A stretch of 64,000 bases of DNA, taken from Dechloromonas hankyongensis. GTDB taxonomy: Bacteria > Pseudomonadota > Gammaproteobacteria > Burkholderiales > Rhodocyclaceae. The notes beneath the pieces are model-generated. The model did not search any database. It was not told where the DNA came from and saw only the letters and a list, made by a program, of their open reading frames with translations. The stretch is from the NCBI RefSeq assembly GCF_022012295.1, contig NZ_JAKLTN010000002.1:868001-932000 (forward strand), given 5' to 3'. Position numbers and translations under genes: made by a program. This document shows, piece by piece, positions 45,693 through 54,534 of this stretch (position 1 is its first letter; every line of letters begins with the position of its first letter).

Positions 45693-46955
45693 ATGTCTAA
45701 AGGCGGCCAGGAAAAACTGCTCTATTGCTCCTTCTGCGGCAAGAGCCAGCACGAAGTCAAAAAGCTCATCGCCGGCCCGTCGGTGTTCATCTGTGACGAG
45801 TGCATCGCGCTGTGCAATGACATCATCCGCGATGAACTGCCGGAAGAAGCGGCCAAGGCCGGTCGCTCCGACCTGCCGACGCCGCGCGAGATCAGCTCCA
45901 TCCTCGACCAGTACGTCATCGGCCAGGAAGTCGCCAAGCGCATCCTGTCCGTTGCCGTCTACAACCACTACAAGCGCCTGCGCCATACGGCGCGCAATGC
46001 CGACGACGTCGAGCTGTCGAAGAGCAACATCCTGCTCATCGGCCCGACCGGCTCCGGCAAGACCCTGCTCGCCCAGACGCTGGCCCGCCTGCTTAACGTA
46101 CCCTTCGTGATGGCCGATGCCACCACGCTGACTGAAGCCGGCTACGTCGGCGAAGACGTCGAGAACATCATCCAGAAGCTGCTGCAGAAGTGCGACTACG
46201 ATGTCGAAAAGGCGCAGCAGGGCATCGTCTATATCGACGAAATCGACAAGATTTCGCGCAAGTCCGACAACCCGTCGATTACCCGCGACGTTTCCGGTGA
46301 AGGCGTACAGCAGGCCCTGCTCAAGCTGATCGAAGGCACCACCGCCTCGATCCCGCCACAGGGCGGCCGCAAGCACCCGAACCAGGACTTCGTCCAGGTC
46401 GACACCACCAACATCCTGTTCATCTGCGGCGGCGCCTTCGCCGGCCTGGAGAAGGTCATCCAGAACCGCTCTGAAAAGGGTGGCATCGGCTTCGGCGCCG
46501 AGGTGAAGAGCAAGGACGACGGCAAGGCCGTCGGCAAGATCCTGCTCGACGCCGAACCGGAAGACCTCATCAAGTTCGGCCTGATCCCCGAACTGATCGG
46601 CCGCCTGCCGGTCGTCGCCACCCTGCAGGAGCTGGAAGAGTCCGCACTCGTCCAGATCCTCACCGAACCGAAGAACGCGCTGGTCAAGCAGTACCAGAAA
46701 CTGTTCGCGATGGAAGATGTCGAACTCGAAGTTCGTCCGACCGCACTGTCGGCCATTGCCAAGAAAGCACTGGAACGCAAGACGGGCGCCCGCGGTCTGC
46801 GCTCGATCATCGAACACGCCCTGCTCGACACCATGTACGAACTCCCGGGGATGGAGAATGTCGAAAAGGTCGTTATCGACGAAAACATGATCAACGGCGA
46901 GACATCGCCCCTGCTCATTTACGCTGACCAGCCTAAGGTTTCCGGCTCGAACTGA
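45693..46955 (+). CDS. clpX: ATP-dependent Clp protease ATP-binding subunit ClpX
   Basis: AAA+ unfoldase that feeds ClpP. The 420-residue protein starts with the four-cysteine zinc finger (YCSFCGKSQ...[10 protein letters not shown], residues 12-38), then Walker A GPTGSGKT, Walker [11 protein letters not shown], the ClpP-binding IGF loop region (GGIGFGAEV) and sensor segments (ELIGRLP). GGAG precedes the ATG at 45693. Confidence 0.98.
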   Translation: MSKGGQEKLLYCSFCGKSQHEVKKLIAGPSVFICDECIALCNDIIRDELPEEAAKAGRSDLPTPREISSILDQYVIGQEVAKRILSVAVYNHYKRLRHTARNADDVELSKSNILLIGPTGSGKTLLAQTLARLLNVPFVMADATTLTEAGYVGEDVENIIQKLLQKCDYDVEKAQQGIVYIDEIDKISRKSDNPSITRDVSGEGVQQALLKLIEGTTASIPPQGGRKHPNQDFVQVDTTNILFICGGAFAGLEKVIQNRSEKGGIGFGAEVKSKDDGKAVGKILLDAEPEDLIKFGLIPELIGRLPVVATLQELEESALVQILTEPKNALVKQYQKLFAMEDVELEVRPTALSAIAKKALERKTGARGLRSIIEHALLDTMYELPGMENVEKVVIDENMINGETSPLLIYADQPKVSGSN

Positions 46956-46965
46956 GCCGGAGGCT

Positions 46966-46992
46966 CTTGAAAACCGGTTTCCCCATCCCCAT
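46966..46992 (+). promoter_or_regulatory. Candidate sigma-32 (heat-shock) promoter of lon
   Basis: CTTGAA (46966-46971) and CCCCAT (46987-46992, followed by CTT) are 15 bases apart, close to the sigma-32 consensus CTTGAA-N13-17-CCCCATnT. Predicted start about 25 bases before the lon ATG. A duplicated CCCCAT stands six bases earlier. Confidence 0.6.
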
Positions 46993-47024
46993 CTTGGGGA
47001 GACATACCTATTTAAAGGCATCTA

Positions 47025-49439
47025 ATGTCGAACCCCAACACCCTCCCGGAAACCGTCGAACTGCCGCTGCTGCCGTTGCGCGATGTCGTCGTCTTCCCGC
47101 ATATGGTCATCCCGCTGTTCGTTGGGCGCCCGAAATCCATCAAGGCGCTCGAGATGGCCATGGAAGCCGGCAAGAACATCCTGCTGCTGGCCCAGAAATC
47201 GGCCGCCAAGGATGAGCCGGAGCCCGACGACCTGTATCGCATCGGCTGTATGGCCAGCATCCTGCAGATGCTCAAGCTGCCCGACGGCACCGTCAAGGTG
47301 CTGGTCGAAGGGACGCAGCGCGCCCACGTCGAAGCCATCGACGTGCAGGCTTCTGTCTTCATGGCCACCGCCACCCCGCTGGCCCAGCCAGGCGTCGAGG
47401 ATCACGAGATCGAGGCCATGCGCCGCGCCGTGGTTGCCCAGTTCGACCAGTTCGTCAAGCTGAACAAGAAGATTCCGCCGGAGGTCCTGTCCTCCATCGC
47501 CGGTATCGAGGACGCCGGCCGCCTGGCCGACACCATCGCCGCCCACCTGCCGCTCAAGCTCGAGCAGAAGCAGGAAGTGCTGGAGATGGAAAGCATCCGT
47601 GACCGTATCGATCGCCTGCTCTCCCAGCTCGAAGCCGAAATCGACATCCTGCAGGTCGAAAAGCGCATCCGTGGTCGCGTCAAGCGCCAGATGGAAAAGA
47701 GCCAGCGCGAGTATTACCTGAACGAACAGGTCAAGGCCATCCAGAAGGAACTCGGCGAAGGCGAGGAAGGTGCCGACCTCGAGGAACTGGACAAGAAGAT
47801 CACCGCTGCCGGCATGAGCAAGGAAGGCCTGGCCAAGGCGCAGAGCGAGCTGAAGAAGCTGCGCCTGATGTCGCCGATGTCGGCCGAAGCCACCGTCGTG
47901 CGCAATTTCATCGAAACGCTGATCGGCCTGCCGTGGCGCAAGAAGACGCGCATCAGCAAGGATCTGCGTGCCGCCGAAAAGATTCTCGACCAGGATCACT
48001 ACGGCCTGGACAAGGTCAAGGAACGCATCGTCGAATACCTCGCCGTGCAACAGCGCGTCGAGAAGGTCAAGGCGCCGATCCTGTGCCTGGTCGGCCCCCC
48101 GGGTGTCGGCAAGACCTCGCTCGGCCAATCCATCGCCAAGGCGACGAACCGTAAGTTCGTCCGCATGGCTCTGGGCGGCGTCCGTGACGAAGCCGAAATC
48201 CGCGGCCACCGCCGCACCTACATCGGTTCGATGCCGGGCAAGATCCTGCAGAGTCTGACCAAGATCGGCGTGCGCAATCCACTGTTCCTGCTCGACGAAG
48301 TGGACAAGCTCGGCCAGGATTTCCGCGGCGACCCGTCGTCGGCACTGCTCGAAGTGCTCGATCCGGAACAGAACAACACCTTCCAGGATCACTACGCCGA
48401 AGTCGATTTCGACCTGTCCGACGTCATGTTCGTGGCCACGGCCAATACGCTGAACATCCCGGCCCCGCTGCTCGACCGCATGGAAGTGATCCGCCTGTCC
48501 GGCTATACCGAGGACGAGAAGGTCAATATCGCCATGCGCTATCTGCTGCCCAAGCAGTTGAAGAACAATGGCGTCAAGAAAACCGAGGCTGCGGTGGCCG
48601 AAAGCGCCATCCGCGACATCGTCCGCTACTACACCCGGGAAGCCGGCGTGCGGGCGCTGGAACGCGAAATTTCCAAGATCTGCCGCAAGATCGTCAAGAC
48701 CCTGGTCCTGAAGAAACGCGACTCGAAGATTGCCGTCAATGCCAAGAATCTGGACAAGTTCCTGGGCGTTCGTCGCTACACCTTCGGCATGGCCGAAAAG
48801 GAAAACCAGGTCGGCCAGGTCACCGGTCTGGCGTGGACCGAGGTCGGCGGCGAACTGCTGACCATCGAATGTGCCAACATGCCGGGCAAGGGCAACATCA
48901 TCCGCACCGGCTCGCTGGGCGACGTGATGAAGGAATCGGTCGAAGCCGCGCGCTCCGTCGTACGTGCCCGTTCGCGCCGTTTGGGCATCAAGGACGAGAC
49001 TTTCGAGAAGACCGACATCCACATCCACGTGCCGGAAGGTGCCACGCCGAAGGACGGCCCGTCAGCCGGCATCGCGATGACCACGGCACTGGTGTCGTCC
49101 TACACCAACATCCCGGTTCGCTGCGATGTCTGCATGACGGGCGAGATCACCCTGCGCGGCGAGGTGCTGGCTATCGGCGGCCTCAAGGAAAAGCTGCTGG
49201 CGGCCGTTCGTGGCGGCGTGAAGATGGCCCTGATCCCGGAAGAGAACGTCAAGGACCTCACCGAGATTCCGGACAACATCAAGAACAAGATCGAGATTGT
49301 CCCCGTCAAGTGGATCGACCAAGTACTGGAACGGGCGCTGGAACGTAAGCCGGAAGCCCTTCCCACCGAGGGCGACGCCAATTCCGGCGTGCAGGCCGCG
49401 ACCGACGCCGCGGCGACCTCGACCGTCGTTACTCATTGA
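47025..49439 (+). CDS. lon: ATP-dependent protease La (Lon)
   Basis: Hexameric AAA+ serine protease degrading misfolded and regulatory proteins. The 804-residue protein has the N-terminal LAN domain (ETVELPLLPLRDVVVFPHM), a coiled coil (about residues 190-270), Walker A GPPGVGKTS (about 359-367), Walker B LFLLDEVDK, and the protease domain with catalytic Ser in PKDGPSAGIAM and Lys in GGLKEKLLAA. AAAGG precedes the start. A terminator-like hairpin follows. Confidence 0.98.
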   Translation: MSNPNTLPETVELPLLPLRDVVVFPHMVIPLFVGRPKSIKALEMAMEAGKNILLLAQKSAAKDEPEPDDLYRIGCMASILQMLKLPDGTVKVLVEGTQRAHVEAIDVQASVFMATATPLAQPGVEDHEIEAMRRAVVAQFDQFVKLNKKIPPEVLSSIAGIEDAGRLADTIAAHLPLKLEQKQEVLEMESIRDRIDRLLSQLEAEIDILQVEKRIRGRVKRQMEKSQREYYLNEQVKAIQKELGEGEEGADLEELDKKITAAGMSKEGLAKAQSELKKLRLMSPMSAEATVVRNFIETLIGLPWRKKTRISKDLRAAEKILDQDHYGLDKVKERIVEYLAVQQRVEKVKAPILCLVGPPGVGKTSLGQSIAKATNRKFVRMALGGVRDEAEIRGHRRTYIGSMPGKILQSLTKIGVRNPLFLLDEVDKLGQDFRGDPSSALLEVLDPEQNNTFQDHYAEVDFDLSDVMFVATANTLNIPAPLLDRMEVIRLSGYTEDEKVNIAMRYLLPKQLKNNGVKKTEAAVAESAIRDIVRYYTREAGVRALEREISKICRKIVKTLVLKKRDSKIAVNAKNLDKFLGVRRYTFGMAEKENQVGQVTGLAWTEVGGELLTIECANMPGKGNIIRTGSLGDVMKESVEAARSVVRARSRRLGIKDETFEKTDIHIHVPEGATPKDGPSAGIAMTTALVSSYTNIPVRCDVCMTGEITLRGEVLAIGGLKEKLLAAVRGGVKMALIPEENVKDLTEIPDNIKNKIEIVPVKWIDQVLERALERKPEALPTEGDANSGVQAATDAAATSTVVTH

Positions 49440-49452
49440 TTTTGAAGGAAAG

Positions 49453-49482
49453 GATGCCGGTGGCCTATGCACCGGCATCTTT
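49453..49482 (+). terminator. Terminator hairpin after lon
   Basis: GATGCCGGTG (49453-49462) and CACCGGCATC (49470-49479) pair perfectly around a 7-nt loop and are followed by TTTC. The short T run makes strength uncertain. Confidence 0.65.
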
Positions 49483-49521
49483 CGCCCCCCTTCAAACCCC
49501 GGGCAGCGGCTGAGAATCCGC

Positions 49522-49551
49522 TTGACACAAGGATTTCGCGAGAGATATAAA
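49522..49551 (+). promoter_or_regulatory. Sigma-70 promoter of hupB
   Basis: A perfect TTGACA (49522-49527) is followed after 18 bases by TATAAA (49546-49551), or after 16 by GATATA. A leader of about 50 nt results. Confidence 0.75.
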
Positions 49552-49606
49552 TCCGTCCTCGCAAAGTTTTCACCACTCCAAATCCTACCTTATAGGGGAC
49601 TTTCAA

Positions 49607-49879
49607 ATGAACAAATCTGAACTGATCGACGCCATCGCCGCCCAAGCTGACATCTCCAAGGCTGCCGCTGGCCGCGCTCTGGACGCCGCTGTTGAATCCA
49701 TCACCGGCGCCCTGAAGAAGGGTGACTCGGTCAGCCTGATCGGCTTTGGCACCTTCTACGTCGGCGAGCGCGCTGCCCGCACCGGCCGCAACCCGCGCAC
49801 CGGCAAGACCCTGGAAATCAAGGCTGCCAAGTCGCCGAAGTTCCGTGCTGGCAAGGGCCTGAAGGACGCCTGCAACTAA
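49607..49879 (+). CDS. hupB: DNA-binding protein HU-beta
   Basis: Small histone-like protein that bends and compacts DNA. The 90-residue product starts [11 protein letters not shown], has the HU/IHF signature [18 protein letters not shown] (about residues 46-63) and ends [17 protein letters not shown] lies upstream of the ATG. Position after lon is the conserved proteobacterial order. The tRNA-Val gene follows within 34 bases without a clear terminator. Confidence 0.97.
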   Translation: MNKSELIDAIAAQADISKAAAGRALDAAVESITGALKKGDSVSLIGFGTFYVGERAARTGRNPRTGKTLEIKAAKSPKFRAGKGLKDACN

Positions 49880-49887
49880 TATCGGTC

Positions 49888-49905
49888 GGCGCAAGCTTTT
49901 GCGCC
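49888..49905 (+). other. Hairpin between hupB and tRNA-Val
   Basis: GGCGCAA and TTGCGCC form a perfect 7-bp stem with a GCTT loop, with no T run after it. It may mark an RNase cut between the mRNA and the tRNA. Confidence 0.4.
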
Positions 49906-49913
49906 ACTGAACA

Positions 49914-49989
49914 GGGTGCTTAGCTCAGTTGGTAGAGCGTCGCCCTTACAAGGCGAATGTCGGCGGTTCGACCCCGTCAGCACCCACCA
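49914..49989 (+). tRNA. tRNA-Val (UAC anticodon)
   Basis: Complete cloverleaf: acceptor GGGTGCT/AGCACCC, D-arm GCTC..GAGC, anticodon arm TCGCC-CTTACAA-GGCGA with anticodon TAC, T-arm GGCGG-TTCGACC-CCGTC and encoded CCA at 49987-49989. A strong terminator follows. Confidence 0.97.
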
Positions 49990-50000
49990 GACATAGCCTG

Positions 50001-50031
50001 AAAACCCTGCCCCCTCGGCAGGGTTTTTTAT
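50001..50031 (+). terminator. Rho-independent terminator of the hupB/tRNA-Val unit
   Basis: AAAACCCTGCC (50001-50011) pairs with GGCAGGGTTTT (50017-50027) around a 5-nt loop, followed by TTA. The flanking A and T runs suggest it works in both directions. Confidence 0.92.
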
Positions 50032-50142
50032 TTCCAGCACGGCTCCCCATGCGCCTTCTCAGGGGAAAAATGCCACCACCCTTGCCTGGGTAAAACCCTT
50101 GGGGCACTGCCCATAAATGCCGTTTTGTTGAATAATGTTGTC

Positions 50143-51024
50143 ATGAACGCAATGACAGAACACGGCAACGATCCGGACAAGAAAGGCGAGGCTCTCAAGG
50201 CCCAACGGTTTCAAATGCTGGAGGATATCGCCCGGGAACTCTCCGGCGAAGTCGTCTTTCCCACCTATTTCGATGCGGTTCTGCGCCTGCGCAAGGCCTT
50301 GCAGGACCCGGAACTGAGCATTGATCGGCTTTCCCGGGTCATTGCGACCGAACCACTGATTTCAGCCAAGTTGCTGCACTTGGCCAACTCGGTGGCCTTC
50401 AACCCGGGCGGCAACCAAATACTTGACCTCAAGTCGGCCATCATGCGGCTCGGCTTGAACGTAGTGCATACCACCGCCCTGTCGATCGTGATGACGCAAT
50501 TGATGCGGGCCAAGGGCATGGCGGAGTTCGCCGAGATCACCCATTCGCTATGGGAACACTCGATCCAGACCTCGGCCGCCGCTTATGTCCTGGCCAAGGA
50601 CACCGGCCGCCTTAACCGTGACGAGGCGATGCTGGCTGGGCTGGTCCACGACCTGGGCGCCTTCTACATGCTGTATCGGGCGACGCAGTACGACGAACTA
50701 CGCCACCGCCCCGACACCATCAAGCACCTTATCATTCAGTGGCACGAAAGCATCGGGGTTTCCCTGCTCGATGCCCTGGGTCTGCCGGTGGAAATCGTCG
50801 AAGCGACGATCGATCACGACCATCTGCGGAACAACCCAACCACCCTCCGCAGCCTGCCGGAAGTCGTCTACGCCGCCAATATGCTCAGCGGCGGCCATAT
50901 CGAGTGGCTGATGCAGGACCAGCCCTCCATCGCGGTCGAAATAGCCGCCCTCGAAACGCAGTACGGGCACTTGCGCGCTGATATCGAGGCACTAGCCGCC
51001 GAACTGCGAGGCAGCTTCGCGTAA
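50143..51024 (+). CDS. HDOD-domain protein
   Basis: HDOD proteins are non-catalytic or weak HD-fold relatives found in signalling. The 293-residue product has the pattern FPTYFDAVLRLRKALQDPE, then TEPLISAKLLHLANSVAF, LGLNVVHTTALSIVM and a partial HD motif AGLVHDLGAFYML. There is no receiver or GGDEF domain attached. The start is uncertain: ATG at 50143 or 50152, TTG at 50125; none has a clear ribosome binding site. It stands alone between the tRNA-Val terminator and trmJ. Confidence 0.85.
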   Translation: MNAMTEHGNDPDKKGEALKAQRFQMLEDIARELSGEVVFPTYFDAVLRLRKALQDPELSIDRLSRVIATEPLISAKLLHLANSVAFNPGGNQILDLKSAIMRLGLNVVHTTALSIVMTQLMRAKGMAEFAEITHSLWEHSIQTSAAAYVLAKDTGRLNRDEAMLAGLVHDLGAFYMLYRATQYDELRHRPDTIKHLIIQWHESIGVSLLDALGLPVEIVEATIDHDHLRNNPTTLRSLPEVVYAANMLSGGHIEWLMQDQPSIAVEIAALETQYGHLRADIEALAAELRGSFA

Positions 51025-51030
51025 AGCCGG

Positions 51031-51789
51031 TCAGTTCTTGCGGCCGTGCCCGGTTTTGGCCTGGGTCGACGCCAGGATTCCACGCAGGATATTGATCTCA
51101 TCCCGTTCCAGACGAACTCGCCCGAACAAGCGGCGTAATTTGGGCAGCAAGCGCCCCGGCTGTTCCGGATTGAAGAAACCGGTATCGGTCATCACCCGCT
51201 CGAGATGGGTGTAGAGCCCCTCCACCTCGTCGTTGGTGGCGGCCGGTGAGGCGAACGGCGTCGTAAGTTGCGCCGTCGGCGGCAGGCCGGCAAAGGCGGC
51301 CATGCGGCACTCGTAGCACAGGACCTGCACGGCCGAGCCCAGGTTCAGCGAACTGAAATCCGGGTTGGTCGGTATCGTCACCGCCGCCTGGCAATGCAGG
51401 ATTTCCTCGTTGCTCAGGCCGACCGTTTCGTTGCCGAACACCAGGGCCACCTCGCCTTCCGCGGCTTCGGCCAGCAGGCGCGCCACGGTTTCGCGGGGCG
51501 CCCCCAGCACCGGCCCGATGTCGCGCTGGCGGGCCGATAGCGCAACGGCAAACGAGGCCCCGGCCAGCGCTTCGCCCAAGCTGCGCACCACCGTGGCATT
51601 GGCCAGCACATCCACAGCCCCGGTCGCCCGCGTATCGGCCTCCGGATCGGGAAACTGCTTGGGCTCGACCAGATAGAGCCGGGACAAGCCCATGGTCTTC
51701 ATCGCCCGCGCCGCAGCGCCGATGTTGCCAGGGTGGCTCGGCCGGCAAAGCACGACTCTGATACGGGAAAGCAGGAGTTCCGGGTTCAT
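51031..51789 (-). CDS. trmJ: tRNA (cytidine/uridine-2'-O-)-methyltransferase TrmJ
   Basis: SPOUT enzyme that methylates the ribose of nucleotide 32 in tRNA. The 252-residue protein starts with RVVLCRPSHPGNIGAAARAMKTMG (motif 1), has FGNETVGLSNEEI (motif 2) and PDFSSLNLGSAVQVLCYE (motif 3), and a C-terminal helical extension typical of TrmJ. It is divergent from suhB; the trmJ/suhB pair is conserved in many proteobacteria. Confidence 0.95.
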   Translation of the reverse strand: MNPELLLSRIRVVLCRPSHPGNIGAAARAMKTMGLSRLYLVEPKQFPDPEADTRATGAVDVLANATVVRSLGEALAGASFAVALSARQRDIGPVLGAPRETVARLLAEAAEGEVALVFGNETVGLSNEEILHCQAAVTIPTNPDFSSLNLGSAVQVLCYECRMAAFAGLPPTAQLTTPFASPAATNDEVEGLYTHLERVMTDTGFFNPEQPGRLLPKLRRLFGRVRLERDEINILRGILASTQAKTGHGRKN

Positions 51790-51793
51790 GGTG

Positions 51794-51799
51794 TAAAAT
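51794..51799 (+). promoter_or_regulatory. Probable -10 element of suhB
   Basis: TGTAAAATTCG contains TAAAAT at a suitable place to start a suhB leader of about 50 nt. The matching -35 is weak. Confidence 0.45.
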
Positions 51800-51818
51800 T
51801 CGTTCTTTCAAAATATTT

Positions 51819-51838
51819 CGGGTGGCCTTGGCCGCCCG
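51819..51838 (+). other. Hairpin in the suhB leader
   Basis: CGGGTGGC (51819-51826) pairs with GCCGCCCG (51831-51838) with one wobble, loop CTTG, directly upstream of the boxA. Confidence 0.5.
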
Positions 51839-51841
51839 TTA

Positions 51842-51850
51842 GCTCTTTAA
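51842..51850 (+). promoter_or_regulatory. boxA (Nus factor site) in the suhB leader, in place of a ribosome binding site
   Basis: GCTCTTTAA is identical to the core of the bacterial rRNA boxA and lies 5-13 bases before the suhB ATG, where a Shine-Dalgarno would be; no other ribosome binding site is visible. Autoregulation of suhB through a boxA has been described in enteric bacteria. Confidence 0.7.
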
Positions 51851-51854
51851 GCCC

Positions 51855-52664
51855 ATGCATCCAGCTCTGAATATCGCCATCAAGGCGGCGCGCCGCGCCG
51901 GCCAGATCATCAACCGTGCCTCCAACGACATCGACCTGCTCAAGGTTGCGTCGAAGCAGCCGAACGATTTCGTTACCGAGGTCGACAAGGCCGCCGAGAA
52001 AGCCATCATCGAAACCCTGCAGGAGGCTTATCCGGGCTACGGCATTCTAGCAGAGGAGTCCGGCGTCACTGCCGGCAAGGGCGCGCAGGACGAGTACCAG
52101 TGGATCATCGATCCGCTCGATGGCACCACCAACTTCATCCACGGCATGCCGCAATACGCCGTCTCCATCGCCCTCGCCAAAGCGGGCATCGTCGAGCAGG
52201 CCGTCGTTTTCGACCCCAACCGCAATGAACTGTTCACCGCCAGCAAGGGCGCCGGCGCCTTCCTGAACGAGCGCCGCATCCGCGTTTCCCGCCGCACCCG
52301 GCTGGGCGAAGCGCTGCTCGGCACCGGCTTCCCCTACCGCGAATTCGACAAGATCGACCTCTACCTGGCGATCTTCAAGGAACTGGCCGAGAAGACCGCC
52401 GGCCAGCGCCGTCCGGGTGCTGCCTCGCTCGACCTGGCCTATGTCGCCTGCGGCCGTTACGACGGCTTCTGGGAATTCGGCCTGTCGCCGTGGGACATGG
52501 CGGCCGGTGCGCTGCTCATTTCCGAAGCCGGCGGCCTGGTCAGCGACCTGCGCGGCGATGCGAACTACCTGGAAACCGGCAACGTCATCGCCGGCACGCC
52601 GAAGGTCTTCGCACCGCTGCTCAAACTGGTCGAAGGGCATTTGCCGGAGTCGGTCCGCGGCTGA
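51855..52664 (+). CDS. suhB: Inositol-1-monophosphatase / Nus-complex protein SuhB
   Basis: Lithium-sensitive inositol monophosphatase fold; in E. coli SuhB is also part of the boxA antitermination complex on rRNA. The 269-residue protein has [10 protein letters not shown], the metal motif [16 protein letters not shown] (Asp-Pro-x-Asp-Gly-Thr) and a C-terminal [17 protein letters not shown]. The leader contains a hairpin and a perfect boxA instead of a normal ribosome binding site. A terminator follows the gene. Confidence 0.96.
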   Translation: MHPALNIAIKAARRAGQIINRASNDIDLLKVASKQPNDFVTEVDKAAEKAIIETLQEAYPGYGILAEESGVTAGKGAQDEYQWIIDPLDGTTNFIHGMPQYAVSIALAKAGIVEQAVVFDPNRNELFTASKGAGAFLNERRIRVSRRTRLGEALLGTGFPYREFDKIDLYLAIFKELAEKTAGQRRPGAASLDLAYVACGRYDGFWEFGLSPWDMAAGALLISEAGGLVSDLRGDANYLETGNVIAGTPKVFAPLLKLVEGHLPESVRG

Positions 52665-52684
52665 CCAAACGCCGCACAGAAAAC

Positions 52685-52710
52685 AAAAAAGCGCCTGCGG
52701 GCGCTTTTTT
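52685..52710 (+). terminator. Rho-independent terminator after suhB, bidirectional
   Basis: AAAAAAGCGCC (52685-52695) pairs with GGCGCTTTTTT (52700-52710), loop TGCG. It also lies downstream of the convergent small gene 52773-52976. Confidence 0.92.
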
Positions 52711-52772
52711 CATGCGGTCTCTCGGCGTGCCGTGACGCAGGCAGACGCCGGTCTCGCTTCGGCCATATCGAG

Positions 52773-52976
52773 TCAGCCGTCGTCGTCTTCCTCGTCCCCC
52801 GCCTGCAACCACCACAGCAAATCACTGCCCTGTAGAGGCGTGGGAACCATCTGATTCCGCTGCCACCGGAAAACCGGCCCGTAAGGTACGTAGCGGGCCA
52901 TGACTTCGCCTCTCGACGTAACTCCGAAGAAAGGCCAGCCGGATTTGATGCAGTCCCGGATTTGGTTATCGGTCAT
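52773..52976 (-). CDS. Hypothetical protein, 67 aa
   Basis: A short soluble protein with many aromatic residues (WPFFGVTSRGEVMARYVPYGPVFRW split over two strands) and an acidic tail DEEDDDG. GGGAGAAAGAG lies right before the ATG, which makes it likely to be a real gene. It converges on the suhB terminator. No family recognised. Confidence 0.65.
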   Translation of the reverse strand: MTDNQIRDCIKSGWPFFGVTSRGEVMARYVPYGPVFRWQRNQMVPTPLQGSDLLWWLQAGDEEDDDG

Positions 52977-53098
52977 CTCTTTCTCCCTGGCTAGCCACCA
53001 TATTACGCTCAGCGGAACAGCGGACTACGTATCGTGTCGAATTATCTTCATTTCTGCAGTCCAGTCTGGATGTCGCGAGTTTGCGCAAGGAGACAACC

Positions 53099-53623
53099 AT
53101 GGGTACTCAAACCGATCAAACCGACCAAGCGCCGATGACGGCCGCCCCGCAAGAGGAACACAGGTGGCTGCAGCAGCTTGTCGGCGACTGGACCAGCGAG
53201 GCGCAGATGGCGGTGGCGCCCGGACCTGCCGAGACGTGCAAGGGTACCGAAACGGTGCGCAGCCTGGGCGGCCTGTGGATCGTGGCGGAGGGACAGGGCG
53301 AGATGCCGGGCGGCGGCAGCGCGACCATGCTGATGACCCTAGGCTACGACCCGGCGAAAAAACGCTACGTCGGCACCTGGGTCGGCTCGATGATGACTCA
53401 TATGTGGCTGTACGACGGTGAACTGGATGCCGGCAAAACGGTCTTGACCCTCAATTCCGAGGGACCTGACATGTCGCCCGGTGCAGCCCCCGGCAAGCTG
53501 GCCCGCTACAAGGACGTCATCGAGATGAAAACTCACGACCACCGAGTCCTGACCTCCCATTGCCTGAGCGACAACGGCCAGTGGGAACTGTTCATGACGG
53601 CCAACTACCGGCGCACGCGCTAG
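53099..53623 (+). CDS. DUF1579 family protein
   Basis: The 174-residue protein has the DUF1579 pattern: HRWLQQLVGDWTSEAQM near the N-terminus, GGLWIVAEGQGEM, YDPAKKRYVGTWV and a final LSDNGQWELFMTANYRR. These small beta-barrel, lipocalin-like proteins have no established function. AGGAG precedes the ATG at 53099; an upstream in-frame start was rejected. It opens a run of four small genes on the plus strand. Confidence 0.85.
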   Translation: MGTQTDQTDQAPMTAAPQEEHRWLQQLVGDWTSEAQMAVAPGPAETCKGTETVRSLGGLWIVAEGQGEMPGGGSATMLMTLGYDPAKKRYVGTWVGSMMTHMWLYDGELDAGKTVLTLNSEGPDMSPGAAPGKLARYKDVIEMKTHDHRVLTSHCLSDNGQWELFMTANYRRTR

Positions 53624-53672
53624 GGAACGTCGGCGGCTGTCCCGCGGTCCATACGGTATCCGGGAGGCAATC

Positions 53673-54056
53673 ATGGCCGTGCAACTCAATCACCTCATCG
53701 TCCTGGCGCGCAACCAGGCGGAATCGGCGGCATTCTTCACCGAAATACTCGGGCTGGCCGCAGCCACCCGCTTCGGTCCCTTCCTCGTCGTGCAGACGGC
53801 AAACGGCGTCAGCCTCGACATTGATGAAGTCGAGGAGGAGATCAGGTCGCTGCATTACGCCTTCCTGGTCAGCGAGGCCGAGTTCGACCAAATTTTCGGC
53901 CGCATCCGGGAGCGGAACCTTGACTACTGGGCCGATCCGGGCCGACACCGACCCGGTGAGATCAACCATCACGATGGCGGCCGCGGCGTCTATTTTCCTG
54001 ACCCGAACGGCCATCTCCTCGAGATCATCACCCGGCCTTATGGCAGCGGCGGATAG
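53673..54056 (+). CDS. VOC-family (glyoxalase/bleomycin resistance) protein
   Basis: The 127-residue protein is a single vicinal-oxygen-chelate unit of two beta-alpha-beta-beta-beta modules. It starts VQLNHLIVLARN (His8 as first metal ligand) and ends YFPDPNGHLLEIIT (Glu of the fourth ligand position). The substrate cannot be told from sequence. GGGAGG stands before the ATG. Confidence 0.85.
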   Translation: MAVQLNHLIVLARNQAESAAFFTEILGLAAATRFGPFLVVQTANGVSLDIDEVEEEIRSLHYAFLVSEAEFDQIFGRIRERNLDYWADPGRHRPGEINHHDGGRGVYFPDPNGHLLEIITRPYGSGG

Positions 54057-54087
54057 GCCGGGACGCGTTGGTTCTATTGGCGGCTAG

Positions 54088-54519
54088 ATGATGGACTCCG
54101 TATTCCTTCGCCTAGCCGCCGATGCCGTGCTGATCCTCCATCTGAGCTTTGCCCTGTTCGTTGCTTGTGGCGGGCTGCTGGTATGGCGCTCCCCTCGCCT
54201 GGCCTGGCTGCATGTACCGGCCTTCCTGTGGGGAGCGGCGGTCGAATTGGGCGCCCTGAGCTGCCCGGTGACCCGACTGGAAAACCAGTTCCTGCAAGCC
54301 AGCGGCGGTACGGGTTATGACGGGGATTTCGTCGCGCATTACCTGCTGCCGGTCCTCTACCCCACCGGACTGACGCGGGATGACCAGATCGGACTGGGCG
54401 TAGCAATAGTGGCGGTCAATGGCTTGCTGTATGGCATCCGGCTGTATCACTCGCGACAGGCTCCTCGCCACGGTCAGATCAGGCGCAGTACGGAAACAGG
54501 AACTGCTCAAAATCTCTGA
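54088..54519 (+). CDS. DUF2784 membrane protein
   Basis: The 143-residue protein has three hydrophobic segments (LAADAVLILHLSFALFVA, LAWLHVPAFLWGAAVEL and IGLGVAIVAVNGLLYG) and the DUF2784 features AWLHVPAFLWG and LSCPVTRLEN, with a cytoplasmic or periplasmic loop containing YDGDFVAHYLLPVLYP. Function is unknown. It follows the VOC gene by 31 bases. Confidence 0.82.
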   Translation: MMDSVFLRLAADAVLILHLSFALFVACGGLLVWRSPRLAWLHVPAFLWGAAVELGALSCPVTRLENQFLQASGGTGYDGDFVAHYLLPVLYPTGLTRDDQIGLGVAIVAVNGLLYGIRLYHSRQAPRHGQIRRSTETGTAQNL

Positions 54520-54534
54520 AGGAGTATCCATGCT

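Noticed and set aside
47022-49028. 668-codon frame antisense to lon
   Set aside because: Shadow frame of a highly expressed GC-rich gene; the Lon reading is unambiguous.
50060-50142. Sigma-54 promoter before the HDOD gene (TTGGGGCACTGCCC)
   Set aside because: The GG and GC dinucleotides are not separated by ten bases as required.
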